A DNA stretch of 64,000 nt from Deinococcus sonorensis KR-87 (GCF_040256395.1 NZ_CP158298.1:372001-436000), one strand, 5' to 3'. Positions 9,171-18,319 are shown, counted from the stretch's first letter. Notes: generated from the sequence alone by a model not told the origin. Program-made: numbers and translations.

Positions 9171-9683
9171 GGCAGAATTGTAGGCGCCGGGTATGACAAA
9201 GATCTGAATGCTGCGGCACGATGCGTCACGGGACAGCCCCCCAGGCACGAAGAGGTCCGCACGGTGGACGAGCAGCGCCACCGTCACCTGCGATGGGTTG
9301 ATCCGACCGGGACGACGGCGCCCGGCCCGCTGGTGCGGTCCTTCGGATGCGGCAGGCCCGGACCCGATCCGGGCGGGCAGCTCGTGAGCGCCACAAGGCG
9401 GGGGCCACCCGGCCTGCGCTGCCCGCGTCGGACCCGCATGCACCCCGCACCCTGGAGCCGGTCGCATGGCTGGTCGACGACGCCTCAATGCCCGCTGGCC
9501 GCGCGTGGTGCTGCCTGCGTCCTCGGGGTCCAGCAGGCCGTGTCCAGGACGGCTTGAGCGCTTCCCGCCAGCATCATGCATCCCTCGTCCCTTGCGGGGA
9601 CAGGGTTCGCCACGGCGGCCCCTGAACCACCGTCCCTGAACGGCGGTCAGGGAACGGTCAGCGCGGCGTGCCTATGCTGAGGG
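9171..9683. other. 513-base divergent intergenic region
   Basis: Apart from the leaderless promoter for the minus-strand gene and a TATGCT at 9673-9678 before the plus-strand gene, I see no gene or repeat here. Confidence 0.4.
9177..9182 (-). promoter_or_regulatory. -10 element for leaderless start at 9170
   Basis: TACAAT ends six bases before the ATG on the minus strand. That spacing would put the transcription start at or next to the start codon. No strong -35 is seen at 16-18 bases. Confidence 0.55.
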
Positions 9684-9941
9684 GTGTACCGTGCCGAACT
9701 CGTCGTGAACAACGTCCATTACACCCTCGGCATCTTCGTGTCGGCCCCGCAGGCTCAACTGCACTGCTTCAGGCATATGCAGGGCGCCGTGACGCTGGAG
9801 TGGTCTGAGGTTGCCGCTGAGGTCTGGATGGCGACGCTGACGAAGGACCGTCAGCTGCTCGTCCGTCATGTCGCGGCGTGGGCCTTCACGACCCACCGGC
9901 CTGGGGCTGCACCGCAGGAGGGCTCCCGGCCACTGCCCTGA
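9684..9941 (+). CDS. small hypothetical protein (85 aa)
   Basis: Predicted 85-residue protein starting at GTG 9684. TATGCT at 9673-9678 lies five bases upstream, suggesting a leaderless start; no Shine-Dalgarno site is needed. The first 65 residues (MYRAELVVNNVHYTLGIFV...LLVRHVAAWAF) look like a compact alpha-beta domain. The last 18 are Pro/Gly-rich and may lie beyond the natural end. No recognised family. Confidence 0.55.
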   Translation: MYRAELVVNNVHYTLGIFVSAPQAQLHCFRHMQGAVTLEWSEVAAEVWMATLTKDRQLLVRHVAAWAFTTHRPGAAPQEGSRPLP

Positions 9942-10462
9942 GGTGGCCGTGTCACAGGTGACGCTTCCGGGATGAACCGGCGTGGTTACGGGGAGCGTCC
10001 GCCGCCGGTGACCTGCGCTTGTCGGGTTGACGGTGCCGCGCGCTTGCACACCCGGAGTGACGCGCCAGCATCTGGAATTGCACCACGTGGCCGCGAAGGA
10101 TCCTGGGCTGCCGTTCTCTCTCCTGGGCGAGGACCTGCAGACCAGAGCAGGCGCCGGGCTGGCGAATGTCCGCCGCGCGATTCAGCGTCATGGGGAGCGG
10201 TGTTCGCCACCCACAGGGAGGGCCGGACCACGTTCGCGTTCACCCTGCCGCTGTGGCGGGCGTGAGGACGTCCTGCAGCCGTGCTGGCCAGGTCAGCGCC
10301 GCGACGGCCCAACAGCAGCGGCGCCGGCCGTGGCGCTAGGACTTGGCGTGCACCCGGGCCACGGCGGCGGGTGGCTGGCGCCGGCGATGGACCGTCAGGC
10401 CATCAGCCGAGCCCCGGGTGCGCGAGCTTCTTGACCGGCGGGCATTCCGCAGGACGCCTGTC
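9942..10462. other. gap holding a histidine-kinase relic
   Basis: No intact gene is seen. Bases 10087-10265 encode the last part of a kinase ATP-binding domain in two frames; see the separate pseudogene entry. Confidence 0.5.
10087..10265 (+). pseudogene. C-terminal fragment of a sensor histidine kinase
   Basis: The frame reads GAGLANVRRAIQRHG at 10147-10191, matching the G2 box of HATPase_c domains. One base later in phase it continues GAVFATHREGRTTFAFTLPLW to TGA 10265, the usual kinase C-terminus. Adding one G to the GGGG run near 10192 joins them. The same region in the two intact-looking GAF kinases of this window reads GTGVGLANVQRIIHRHGG and FTLPK. The kinase core and sensor region are absent, so this is a relic, not a working kinase. 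Confidence 0.6.
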
Positions 10463-11572
10463 ATGGAACCGTCAAGGACCGGAGCCTACCGTGGGTGGGT
10501 GAGACCCGGCGAGCCTCGAGTCCAACGACGGCACCTGCACGCTGAGCAGACGCGCCGCTGGCTGTACCTCGTGACCGCCAGCGGGGCTACCGTCCTGCTT
10601 GGCGGCGTGGCCATGTACGGTCAAGGGCACCGCGGTTCGGCGCCGCTGGACGGCTGGGCCGGGTACGGCGCGGCGGTGTGCCTGGTCCTGGCCGTGTTGC
10701 TGGCCATCCGGCGCGTGACGACCCGCACCGTGGACCAGGGGGCGCTGGGGCTTGCCAGTGCCCTGGTGCTGGCCCAGCTGGGCGCGGCCTTCACCCGCCA
10801 CCAGCTGCCCACACCGCACCTGTACTTCTCGTGCGTGTTCGTGGGCATGGCCGCGTACGCGGTGCTGCCGGTGCGGCTGGCGCTGCTGTATGGCGCGGGG
10901 CTCCTGGCGCTGCTGCTGGGCCTGCAGGTCCAGGCGGGCGGCGGCAACCTGACCCTGCTGGTGGACACGGCCATCACCCTGGTGTTGATCGGGCACATCT
11001 CGGTGTTCGGGCAGCACATCACCGCCGAGCGCACCGAGAGTGGCGTGCACGAGACGCTGGCCCTGTCGGACCCGTTGACCGGCGCGGCGAACCGGCGGGC
11101 CGTCTACCCGCTGCTGGAACAGCGTCACACGCCGCCCGACACGCGGGGGCGTTCGGCGGTGATCCTGCTGGACATCGACCACTTCAAGCGGGTCAATGAT
11201 GAGTTCGGGCACCTGGTCGGGGACGAGATCCTGCAGCAGCTCACCCGGACCCTCCAGCAGACGTTCGGTGGCCACGGCACCGTGGCGCGCTGGGGGGGCG
11301 AGGAGTTTCTGGTGGTGCTGCAGGGCGTCCCCCGTGACCAGCTCGCCGACCTCGGCGAACGCTGCTGCGCGGCCGTGCGAAAGGGTCCGCAGCCGCTGCC
11401 GTGGCCACTGACCGTCAGCTGCGGCGTGGCCCATGCGGCGGAGGCGGCGTCGGTTCAGGGCTGGGTGGCGCTGGCGGATTGCCGGCTGTACCACGCCAAA
11501 CAGCAGGGACGCGATCAGGCCGCCACGGAGGACACGGTCACGACCGGGCTCGGCGACCCCCCACGCCCGTAG
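10463..11572 (+). CDS. membrane-bound GGDEF diguanylate cyclase
   Basis: Probable c-di-GMP synthase of 369 residues. The start used is ATG 10463; GTG 10499 is an alternative and the true start is uncertain. About six hydrophobic helices fill residues 35-195. A C-terminal GGDEF domain follows, with DPLTGAANRR, LLDIDHFKRVND and the signature GGEEF at about 278-282 (ARWGGEEFLVVL), so the active site looks intact. No inhibitory RxxD is evident just before the signature. It lies upstream of a second GGDEF gene but is 420 bases away, so it is probably a separate unit. Confidence 0.85.
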   Translation: MEPSRTGAYRGWVRPGEPRVQRRHLHAEQTRRWLYLVTASGATVLLGGVAMYGQGHRGSAPLDGWAGYGAAVCLVLAVLLAIRRVTTRTVDQGALGLASALVLAQLGAAFTRHQLPTPHLYFSCVFVGMAAYAVLPVRLALLYGAGLLALLLGLQVQAGGGNLTLLVDTAITLVLIGHISVFGQHITAERTESGVHETLALSDPLTGAANRRAVYPLLEQRHTPPDTRGRSAVILLDIDHFKRVNDEFGHLVGDEILQQLTRTLQQTFGGHGTVARWGGEEFLVVLQGVPRDQLADLGERCCAAVRKGPQPLPWPLTVSCGVAHAAEAASVQGWVALADCRLYHAKQQGRDQAATEDTVTTGLGDPPRP

Positions 11573-11994
11573 CGCGGATCCTCGGCACGCGCCGCTTCCA
11601 GGACGCCGCCCGCTACTGGGCCGGTCCCGGCCGAAGGGCGCCCGGGGCACCCGCGCCCTGCAGGACCGCCGCCTTGACCGTGCCGGGCAGCTCCGGGGCC
11701 CGGCCCCTGGCCGTGGGCGGCCGGGTGAAGCGTTGGCGTAGTCCGGCCGGCCCGTCAGGCGGCGGCGCACCCGAGGTTCTGCCGGTCCGCTTGACGGCCG
11801 CAGGGCCCAACGCCCTCAAGCGGGACAGCGTGGAGGACCGCTGGGGCCCACCTGCCGCTCCGGGCGTCAGCGGGGCGGCCTCGTCCCGTGCACGTCAGAG
11901 TTCAGCAAGACCCGCCGCGTACGCTGAGGAGACCGCCGTCGCTCGACGCCAGAGCGGCCGGCCGGCCCTGCCCAGCGCCCAGCGAGGACCCATC
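11573..11994. other. 422-base intergenic region
   Basis: Open reading continues through this stretch in one frame, but the translation is Pro/Arg/Gly-rich and shows no domain. It is very likely non-coding sequence before the next gene, which has its own GCGAGGACCC site. Confidence 0.5.
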
Positions 11995-14031
11995 ATGACG
12001 CCGTATTCCCCCCCCTTGCCCGAGGCAGACCCACAGCACCAGCTGCCGCTTGACGTGCCCCGGCTGCTGGCGGAAGCGGACCACCTGAAGTACGTGCGGG
12101 TGGACGACGCCCAGCGCCTGGCGGAGCAGGCCCGCAGGTCCGCCGAAGCGCTGAACGATGAGCGCTCGCAGGCGCTCGCGCTCACCATCCTGGGGGGGTG
12201 CGCCTTTTACCGCTCCGAGTACGACGCGGCGCTCACCCACCACGCCCAGGCCCATCACCTCAGCCGCGGCCGGTACCCGGACATCGAGCTGCGCGTCACG
12301 AACGGCCTGAGCGTCCTGCACCACCAGCGGGGCGATTATGCGCAGGCGATGACCTTCGCGCTGGACAGCCTGCAGCTGGTGCAGGCGCTGGGGGACCCGG
12401 CCGGTGAAGCGCGGGTGCTCAGCAACATGGGCAACATGCACTGGGACATTCAGGAATACGACCGGGCGCTGGACCTCCACCGGGAGGCCCTGGCGCGCCT
12501 CCGGCAGCTCCCGCCGGAGCAGTGGACCCCGGGGGTGAGCGCGCAGGTGGTCATCGTCCAGCTGAACACCGCCGTCGCCGCGTACCACCTGGGCCAGTAC
12601 CCGCAGACGCTGCAGGAGAGTGACGCGGTCCTGGCGCAGTGCCAGGCCCTGCAGCTGCACCAGCCGGAGGCGATCATGCGCACCTACCGCGCCTTCACGC
12701 TGCTGGAACTCGGCCAGCTGGAGGCGGCCGAGCAGGAGTGCACGCACGCGCTGTCGCTGCACCGCGCCGGGGGCGACCGGGACCATCAGGCGATGACGCT
12801 CATCGCCCGCGGCCGCGTGCGCCTCCAGCGCGGCCAGCCGGACGACGCCACCGTGGACCTGCAGGGCGCCCTGCAGCTGGCGCAGGACCTGCAGCTGCGC
12901 CAGCGGGAAAGTGAAGCGCACCGCTGGCTCGCGGAGGCGCTGGAACACCAGGGGGCTCATCAGGACGCCCTGCGGCATTTCAAGCGCTTCTACGCCCTGC
13001 AGCGCGAGTTGCACGACCTGACCCTGGACCGGAAAACAAAGATCCTGACGGTGCAGGCGCGGGTGCTCTCCCTGCAGCGCGAAGCGGCGCTGGAGCGCGA
13101 TCGGCGGGCCAGCCTCGAACAGGTCAACGCCGAGCTGCGCCGCGCGGAGGAGCACGTGCGCCACCTCGCGTATCACGACGCGCTGACCGGGCTGCCCAAC
13201 CGCAAGCTGCTGATGGAGCGCCTGGAGCAGGCCCTGAGCCGCGCGCGGCACGTCCCCGCGCGGCATGGAGTGATGTTCATCGACCTGGACGGCTTCAAGC
13301 GGGTGAACGACACGCTGGGCCACGCCTCGGGCGACGTGCTGCTGCAGCAGGTGGCCCTGCGGTTGCAGCGGATGCTGCGCGAGACGGACACCGTCGCCCG
13401 GATGGCCGGGGATGAGTTTGTGGTGTTCGCGCAGGACACCAGCGGGGCCGGCGCGCTCCAGCTGGTGGGCGACCGCATCGTCGAGGCGCTGCGGTCGCCG
13501 TTCTCCATCGGCGGGACGGACGTTCAGGTGAGCGCGAGCGTGGGGTACGCCTGCTTCCCGGACGATGCCCTCACGGTGGACAGCCTGCTGCACTGCGCGG
13601 ACACGGCCATGTACCGTGCCAAACGCCACGGCAAGAACCGAGTCTGCCGGCACACGGACGTGGAAGCCGTCGTCCACAGCCCACGGACGCGGCACGGTCC
13701 AGTAACGGCCGGCGGAACAGACGAGGCCAAATCGCCGGTCCTCACCCGTCACCGCCCTCGGTCCTCCGGGGCCTCCCCGGCGATACCTGAACAGCCGGAG
13801 GCTCGGCCCTGGTGGGTGGTGGGGGACACCGCATCGACGGAGGCTCCGCCCAGGATCGGCGGACCGGGCCCGGTGGGGTCCGCATTCACCCCGGCATCGG
13901 TCGCTCGGGTGCCGTCACGCCCCGGTGAAGAAGTCCGTCAGGACGGGGGCCAGTACCGCGGCGTCGACGTCGTGCGTCTGGCCGGGCAGCACCACCGCCG
14001 AGGCGTTCGGCATGGCCCGGGCCAGGGCTAG
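11995..14031 (+). CDS. TPR-repeat GGDEF protein (AGDEF variant)
   Basis: Soluble 678-residue protein. Residues 15-350 are TPR-like helical repeats (for example NMGNMHWDIQEYDRALDLHREAL), then a coiled region around 355-395, then a GGDEF domain with DALTGLPNRK, FIDLDGFKRVND and AGDEF at about 471-475. The first Gly of the signature is Ala; some AGDEF enzymes are known to be active, so activity is plausible. Start ATG 11995 follows GCGAGGACCCATC. The last 130 or so residues after KRHGKNRV are low-complexity and run antisense over the end of the convergent hydrolase gene. They may be read-through after loss of the original stop. Confidence 0.8.
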   Translation: MTPYSPPLPEADPQHQLPLDVPRLLAEADHLKYVRVDDAQRLAEQARRSAEALNDERSQALALTILGGCAFYRSEYDAALTHHAQAHHLSRGRYPDIELRVTNGLSVLHHQRGDYAQAMTFALDSLQLVQALGDPAGEARVLSNMGNMHWDIQEYDRALDLHREALARLRQLPPEQWTPGVSAQVVIVQLNTAVAAYHLGQYPQTLQESDAVLAQCQALQLHQPEAIMRTYRAFTLLELGQLEAAEQECTHALSLHRAGGDRDHQAMTLIARGRVRLQRGQPDDATVDLQGALQLAQDLQLRQRESEAHRWLAEALEHQGAHQDALRHFKRFYALQRELHDLTLDRKTKILTVQARVLSLQREAALERDRRASLEQVNAELRRAEEHVRHLAYHDALTGLPNRKLLMERLEQALSRARHVPARHGVMFIDLDGFKRVNDTLGHASGDVLLQQVALRLQRMLRETDTVARMAGDEFVVFAQDTSGAGALQLVGDRIVEALRSPFSIGGTDVQVSASVGYACFPDDALTVDSLLHCADTAMYRAKRHGKNRVCRHTDVEAVVHSPRTRHGPVTAGGTDEAKSPVLTRHRPRSSGASPAIPEQPEARPWWVVGDTASTEAPPRIGGPGPVGSAFTPASVARVPSRPGEEVRQDGGQYRGVDVVRLAGQHHRRGVRHGPGQG

Positions 14032-14709
14032 GGCGGTGTCGCGCATGAACCCGAAGCTCGCGCCGCCGGACAGCAGCAGCGTCCGGTGCGCCACGTGGGC
14101 CACCCGGGCGACCGGCACCGCCCGTTCCGGGCCCATCAGGAAGGCGTGGTCGTAGGCCAGCGTCGGCGCGAGCGCTTCCAGCGCCGCCCAGAACGGCGCG
14201 CGCCGCATGCCGTCGATCTGCTCGGCGGGGGTCCCGACCTGCTGCATGAACCGCGCCACGGCGTCGCCTCGTCGGCCGCCCGCCAGCAGCGGTTCCAGAT
14301 CGGCGAGGTACCGCTGCCAGTCGGGCAGGCCTGTACGGTCGTCGTCATACGGCACTTCGTACACGGCCAGGCGGCCGAGGCGCTCACCGATCGCCTGGAC
14401 CGCTTCGAGGACGAGCGCGCCGCCGGAGGAATGGCCGTACAGGTGGGCCGGGCCGCCCGCCGCGTCCACCAGGGCGACGAGGTCCTCCACCTCCCGGTGC
14501 ACGCTGTAGGGCGTGGTGTCGCCACTGTCGCCACGCCCGCGACGGTCGTAGGTGATGACCGTGAAGGCAGCGGCGAGGCGCCGGGCGAGGTCCTGAGCGC
14601 CGGCGGTGGTGCGGGTGCACAGCGCCCCGACCACCAGGATGACCACCGGGCCGTGCCCGGTGTGTTCGTAGGCGATGGGGGTGCCGTCTCGGGACTGTAC
14701 GGTCTGCAT
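13915..14709 (-). CDS. alpha/beta hydrolase
   Basis: Alpha/beta hydrolase of 264 residues, substrate unknown. The start ATG 14709 is preceded by GCAGGAGGAGCGCC, a strong ribosome site. The nucleophile is Ser94 in GHSSGG, and His246 (GQTHDVD) is the likely catalytic histidine; YDRRGRGDSGD is the usual post-beta4 segment. There is no signal peptide. The order resembles the many Actinobacteria/Deinococcus hydrolases of the MQTVQSxDGTxIAYE type, often annotated as esterases. Its 3' end overlaps the extended tail of the convergent TPR-GGDEF gene by 117 bases. Confidence 0.85.
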   Translation of the reverse strand: MQTVQSRDGTPIAYEHTGHGPVVILVVGALCTRTTAGAQDLARRLAAAFTVITYDRRGRGDSGDTTPYSVHREVEDLVALVDAAGGPAHLYGHSSGGALVLEAVQAIGERLGRLAVYEVPYDDDRTGLPDWQRYLADLEPLLAGGRRGDAVARFMQQVGTPAEQIDGMRRAPFWAALEALAPTLAYDHAFLMGPERAVPVARVAHVAHRTLLLSGGASFGFMRDTALALARAMPNASAVVLPGQTHDVDAAVLAPVLTDFFTGA

Positions 14710-14917
14710 GGCGCTCCTCCTGCTCGAGGGTGAATGCGGGTCGACGCTTCTCCTGCGCGCCTGCGGAAAGCCGGGGTGGTGGAGTGGAGGGCAGCGCCTG
14801 GAAAAGCGGCACGGGGTGAGGGGGAGCGCGGATGAGCGGGTCGGGTCCGGGGCCATGGAGGGCCCGCACCACAGCTCCGCCCCTGGGCAACCCAGTTCGC
14901 CGCGACGGATGGGGCCC

Positions 14918-15586
14918 TCAGGCCGTTCCGGCCGGGTTGCCCGCGGCCAGGTCGGGCCCTCCCGGGTCACCCGGCGCTTCCACCGGGGTCCGGTAGATCA
15001 GCGCCACCGCGCCGCCAGCGAAAACCCTGGTGCTCACGAGCTGCAGGTCGAGTGGGCGGGTCAGTCCGGCGAACAGCGGCACCCCCTGTCCCAGGGCGAC
15101 CGGCGCCACCAGCAGGTGGTATTCGTCGATCAGCCGGTGGGCGGCGAGGGCCTGGGCGAAGCTGGCCCCCCCGAGGGCCCGGATGTCCTTGCCGGGCTGC
15201 GCCTTGAGCCGCGCCATTTCGTCACGCAGGTCACCCTGGGCGACCAGCGGGTCGGTCCAGTCGCGCCCGGCCGACGCGCCCGGGTCCCGCGTGCGTGAAG
15301 GGTCCAGCCGGCCGCCCGGCGTGTCGATAAGGCCGCGCCTTGTGAACACGATCTTGGGGATGGCGTTCATCGGCGCCGCAAAGGGCGTGTCGGAGGTCGG
15401 CCAGTAGCCGGCCATCTCGGCGTAGGAGCGGCGGCCCATGGCGAGGGCGCCCGCCTGCCAGAGGTGCTCGACGATCCATTCGTCGGTGGCGTCATCGCCG
15501 GACCGGAAGATCCAGTCGACCTCTCCGTTGGGACCGCTAACGAAGCCATCGAGCGAGACGAACATGCCCAGCACCAGTGTTCTCAT
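14918..15586 (-). CDS. dihydrofolate reductase-family (RibD C-terminal) protein
   Basis: RibD_C/DHFR-fold protein of 222 residues, likely NAD(P)H-dependent reductase of unknown substrate. The start ATG 15586 opens MRTLVLGMFVSLDGFVSGPNG. Family marks are LAMGRRSYAEMAGYW, the central MNAIPKIVFT, and LGGASFAQALAAHRLIDEYHL followed by VALGQGVPLF. It is a more distant relative of the two other family members at 4054 and 34964. The last 20 residues are Pro/Gly-rich. Alone on its strand, about 200 bases upstream of the hydrolase gene start. Confidence 0.85.
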   Translation of the reverse strand: MRTLVLGMFVSLDGFVSGPNGEVDWIFRSGDDATDEWIVEHLWQAGALAMGRRSYAEMAGYWPTSDTPFAAPMNAIPKIVFTRRGLIDTPGGRLDPSRTRDPGASAGRDWTDPLVAQGDLRDEMARLKAQPGKDIRALGGASFAQALAAHRLIDEYHLLVAPVALGQGVPLFAGLTRPLDLQLVSTRVFAGGAVALIYRTPVEAPGDPGGPDLAAGNPAGTA

Positions 15587-16293
15587 GGTCACCTGTTCTG
15601 GTCGGCGTTCCAGGGCGGCCGGATGTGGCCGCCCGGCGAAGGAGGTGAAGCTGGCCGTCAGCGGCGTGGAATGGGCGGGTGATGGATCATCCATTTGCCC
15701 TCAACGCGCGGCAACGGGTCTGCCACCGGCACGAGACGCAGCCTGCGGGATGGAAGCGTGGCGTGGCGCTGAGACGTGCTCACGCTGCACGCCTTGTGGA
15801 GGAGCGTCCATTCGGTTGTGGACGCCGTCCACATTACTACGTCCCTGCCGAACCTGCAAGGGACGATACGCGCACCCCGTACTTCCACCCAGGTGTGCCG
15901 CCAGCGGCACCGGAACGGTCTCTGTGCCGTCCACCGTCAGCACACGCGGGCGGGACGCGGTTCGCCGGGCGCTGCAGACACCCGGAGATGCGCAACGCAC
16001 ATCTCCTAGGACGGTAAGCACAGCCCGGATTCACACTGCTCCGGCTGGACTCCATGATCGCCGTCCCCGCTCCATCCGGTGCCCGGGGACGACACCCTCA
16101 CGCTGGTTCACCGCACGCCCCACCGGCTGCACCTCCGGGCCTCCCGCCTCCACCTTCGCCACCCTGGAGGATGACGCCGCGAACCGGTCGATGATGCGGC
16201 GCTGAACGGGGCGGGGCGCAGCGGACCCAAACCCCTCTTGAATCTGACGCAACGTCAGGTCCTAGAGTGGTGAGGACCGGTCAGGAGGACCCT
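15587..16293. other. 707-base intergenic region
   Basis: No gene is recognised. The right end carries the MerR-type promoter at 16238-16268. Short frames in both directions give low-information translations. Confidence 0.45.
16238..16268 (+). promoter_or_regulatory. MerR-type promoter with operator in a 19-bp spacer
   Basis: TTGAAT (16238-16243) and TAGAGT (16263-16268) are separated by 19 bases rather than 17. The spacer contains the perfect inverted repeat CTGACG-CAA-CGTCAG (16244-16258). An over-long spacer with a centred dyad is the hallmark of promoters twisted into shape by MerR-family activators. It faces the MerR gene, so autoregulation is expected. Confidence 0.8.
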
Positions 16294-16884
16294 GTGAACG
16301 AGCACACCAAGACCTGGCGCATCGGGGAGTTGGCCGTGCAGGCCGGCATCACGGTGCGGACGCTGCACCACTACGACCGGCTCGGGCTGCTGTCCCCAGC
16401 CACCCGCACGTCGGGCAGCCACCGCTGCTACACCGCAGACGATGTCGCTCGATTGCAGCGCATCATCGCGCTGCGCAGCTGTGGATTGACGTTGCAGGAA
16501 ACCGCGGCGGTCCTGCAGGGCGACGCCGGCGGTGGCGTGGCCGACCTGCTGCGCCGCCAGCTGGACGTGGTCAACGAACGCGCCCGGCAGGCGGTCGATC
16601 TGCAGGCACGTCTGCGGGGCATCCTCAACCGGCTCGAACGCAACATCGAACCGTCGATCGACGACCTGCTGCGACTGATCGAGGACACCACCCGCCTGAA
16701 CACCCCCTGGACGGCCGAGCAGGTGGCGCGGCTCAGGGCAGCCCGGGCGCTGGATTCCGCCGCGTTCGCCGCTCTGAACGAGCAGCGGCGTCAAGTCTGG
16801 GGGACGCTGACCGGAGACGAGCAGACCCGGCGGGTGGAGCAGCGGCGCGCCGCGGTGTCCGCCTCGGGCGACACGAGGAGCTGA
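16294..16884 (+). CDS. MerR-family transcriptional regulator
   Basis: DNA-binding activator of 196 residues. GTG 16294 is the start because AGGAGG lies six bases upstream; the in-frame ATG at 16267 is inside the -10 region and cannot be used. Residues 7-75 form the MerR winged helix (WRIGELAVQAG, TVRTLHHYDRLGLL, HRCYTADDVARL), followed by the dimer coiled coil. The C-terminal half is helical, TipA-like in layout, with no cysteine cluster, so a small organic ligand is more likely than a metal. It probably forms an operon with the SnoaL-like gene 20 bases downstream. Confidence 0.9.
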   Translation: MNEHTKTWRIGELAVQAGITVRTLHHYDRLGLLSPATRTSGSHRCYTADDVARLQRIIALRSCGLTLQETAAVLQGDAGGGVADLLRRQLDVVNERARQAVDLQARLRGILNRLERNIEPSIDDLLRLIEDTTRLNTPWTAEQVARLRAARALDSAAFAALNEQRRQVWGTLTGDEQTRRVEQRRAAVSASGDTRS

Positions 16885-16904
16885 CCCGGATGGAGGACCG
16901 CCAA

Positions 16905-17375
16905 ATGACGCCCACCGCGCTTCACCGGTGGCTTGACGACACGCAGATCATCCGGGCCATCGGCCGGTACTTCCGGGCCCTGGACGAGCAGGAGTTCGCC
17001 GACGCCACCTTTCGGCAGATCCTCACGGCCGACGCCCGGGTCATCCGCCCGAACGGAGACGTGATGACCGGTGTGGCGAGCATCGTGAACAGCCACGCCC
17101 GCAGCTTCGCCCGCTTCGAGGCGTCCCAGCACCTCCTGACCGACCACGCCGTCGACGTGGACGGCGACGCCGCGAGTGTGCGCGCCAACCTGGTCGCGAT
17201 CCACCTCTGGAAGGGCCGCCCGGCCGCCGCGACCCTGCTCGAGCGCTCCTTCTCTGCGGGCGGCGTCATCCGCGCGTCCATGAGACGCACATCGGAGGGG
17301 TGGCGCATCGCGGAGCTGAGCAACCGCGTGCTCTGGCGCGCCGGCGACTTCGGGACGATGCTGGACACGCGGTGA
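16905..17375 (+). CDS. SnoaL-like (NTF2-fold) protein
   Basis: Protein of 156 residues with an NTF2/SnoaL-like fold. The start ATG 16905 is preceded by GGAGG with eight bases of spacing. The pattern IxRAIGRYFRALDEQEF, LTADARVIRPNG, then SQHLLTDHAVDVDGDAASVRANL and a final RRTSEGWRIAELSNRVLWRAG is typical of SnoaL_4-type domains, which bind or transform small hydrophobic molecules. It follows the MerR gene closely, so it may degrade or bind that regulator's inducer. Catalytic residues cannot be assigned with confidence. Confidence 0.82.
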   Translation: MTPTALHRWLDDTQIIRAIGRYFRALDEQEFADATFRQILTADARVIRPNGDVMTGVASIVNSHARSFARFEASQHLLTDHAVDVDGDAASVRANLVAIHLWKGRPAAATLLERSFSAGGVIRASMRRTSEGWRIAELSNRVLWRAGDFGTMLDTR

Positions 17376-17635
17376 CGCGCCCACCGCCCGCCCCGGGCAG
17401 GGTCGTGGGGCCGGGCGGGTCTGCGGCGAGGGGTCTCACCCCGGTCTGAACCCGAGGCGTCCACGGTGGGCCTTCGGGTGGGGCAGGGAGGGGAAGGCGC
17501 CCGGATCCGGGTTGCCTGCAGCCTGGACGGCCCAGCGGTGAATCGCCGGGTGGAGGTCCAGCGTCGACGCCGGACCAGCACGGTCCCGGCGGTCATGGCT
17601 GAGGCGCCCGCCCGTCTCGTGGTGCGGGCAGCTTA

Positions 17636-18018
17636 TCAGCCGTCTGGGCGGTTGCTGCGCCTGAATTGAAGGTGGCGGACCACCGGGGTGCTGGAGCGGA
17701 AGCCCAGCACCGGTCCGGCCGCATTCCGCAGGAACCGCACCGTCATGCGGCCGGCTTGGTACAGGTCGCGGGTTACGGGCTGCAGGGTGACCGCCGTGTC
17801 CGGCTGGTTGTCCAGGCGCATCAGAAGGCGCCCGTCACCGGGGACGAGCTGGAGGCGCGCGCCGACTCCGTTGTTCTCGTCGCGCCCGGCGAACGGCTGC
17901 AGGTCAGCCGCGGTGGGCGTGCACAGGGGCGCGTCATGGTGACCTCAGGGCGTGGGCTCGTGGAGGGGGCGCCCTCGCGGGCGGGCGTGATGGTGTGGGG
18001 TGGGACGGATGCGGTCAT
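17636..18018 (-). pseudogene. unknown protein gene with one-base frameshift
   Basis: A strong ribosome site (AGGAGGTCC) precedes ATG 18018, but its frame soon becomes low-complexity and stops at 17821. Another frame then carries a well-formed sequence to TGA 17636: HDAPLCTPTAADLQPFAG, RLQLVPGDGRLLMRLDNQPD, VTRDLYQAGRMTVRFLRN. Adding one C near 17945-17950 (ACC to ACCC) joins them into one protein of about 127 residues with GC-rich third positions throughout. I do not recognise a family. It could be a damaged gene or a sequencing error. Confidence 0.5.
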
Positions 18019-18112
18019 GGACCTCCTGTGATGGCTCGGCGGCGGGGGGTGCGGCGCCTGCCGCGGCGGCCGGGGGCGGCCGCGACTCGTGGGCTGGTCC
18101 TGCGTCAGCGCG

Positions 18113-18319
18113 TTAGTCTTCGGTCCATTCCAGCAGGTCGCCGGGTTGGCAGTCGAGGACGCGGCACATTGCGTCGAGGGTGCTGAAGCGCACGGCTTTC
18201 GCCCGGCCGTTTTTGAGGACCGCCACGTTGGCGGGCGTGAGGCCGACGCGCTCGGCGAACTCGCCGACGCTCATCTTGCGTCGGGCGAGCTGGACGTCGA
18301 TGCGTACGATGATCGGCAT
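18113..18319 (-). CDS. Xre/Cro-type helix-turn-helix regulator
   Basis: DNA-binding protein of 68 residues starting at ATG 18319, overlapping the stop of the upstream membrane gene as ATGA. The HTH is clear: LARRKMSVGEFAERVGLTPANVAVLKNGRAKAV, then STLDAMCRVLDCQPGDLLEW, the YozG-like form of HTH_26/Xre. Such regulators are commonly coupled to DUF2975 membrane proteins, as here. It probably binds the inverted repeat at the operon promoter. Confidence 0.92.
   Translation of the reverse strand: MPIIVRIDVQLARRKMSVGEFAERVGLTPANVAVLKNGRAKAVRFSTLDAMCRVLDCQPGDLLEWTED

Noticed and set aside
15700..16020. Possible small gene in the gap before the MerR promoter
   Set aside because: Frames on both strands lack start signals and recognisable protein content.
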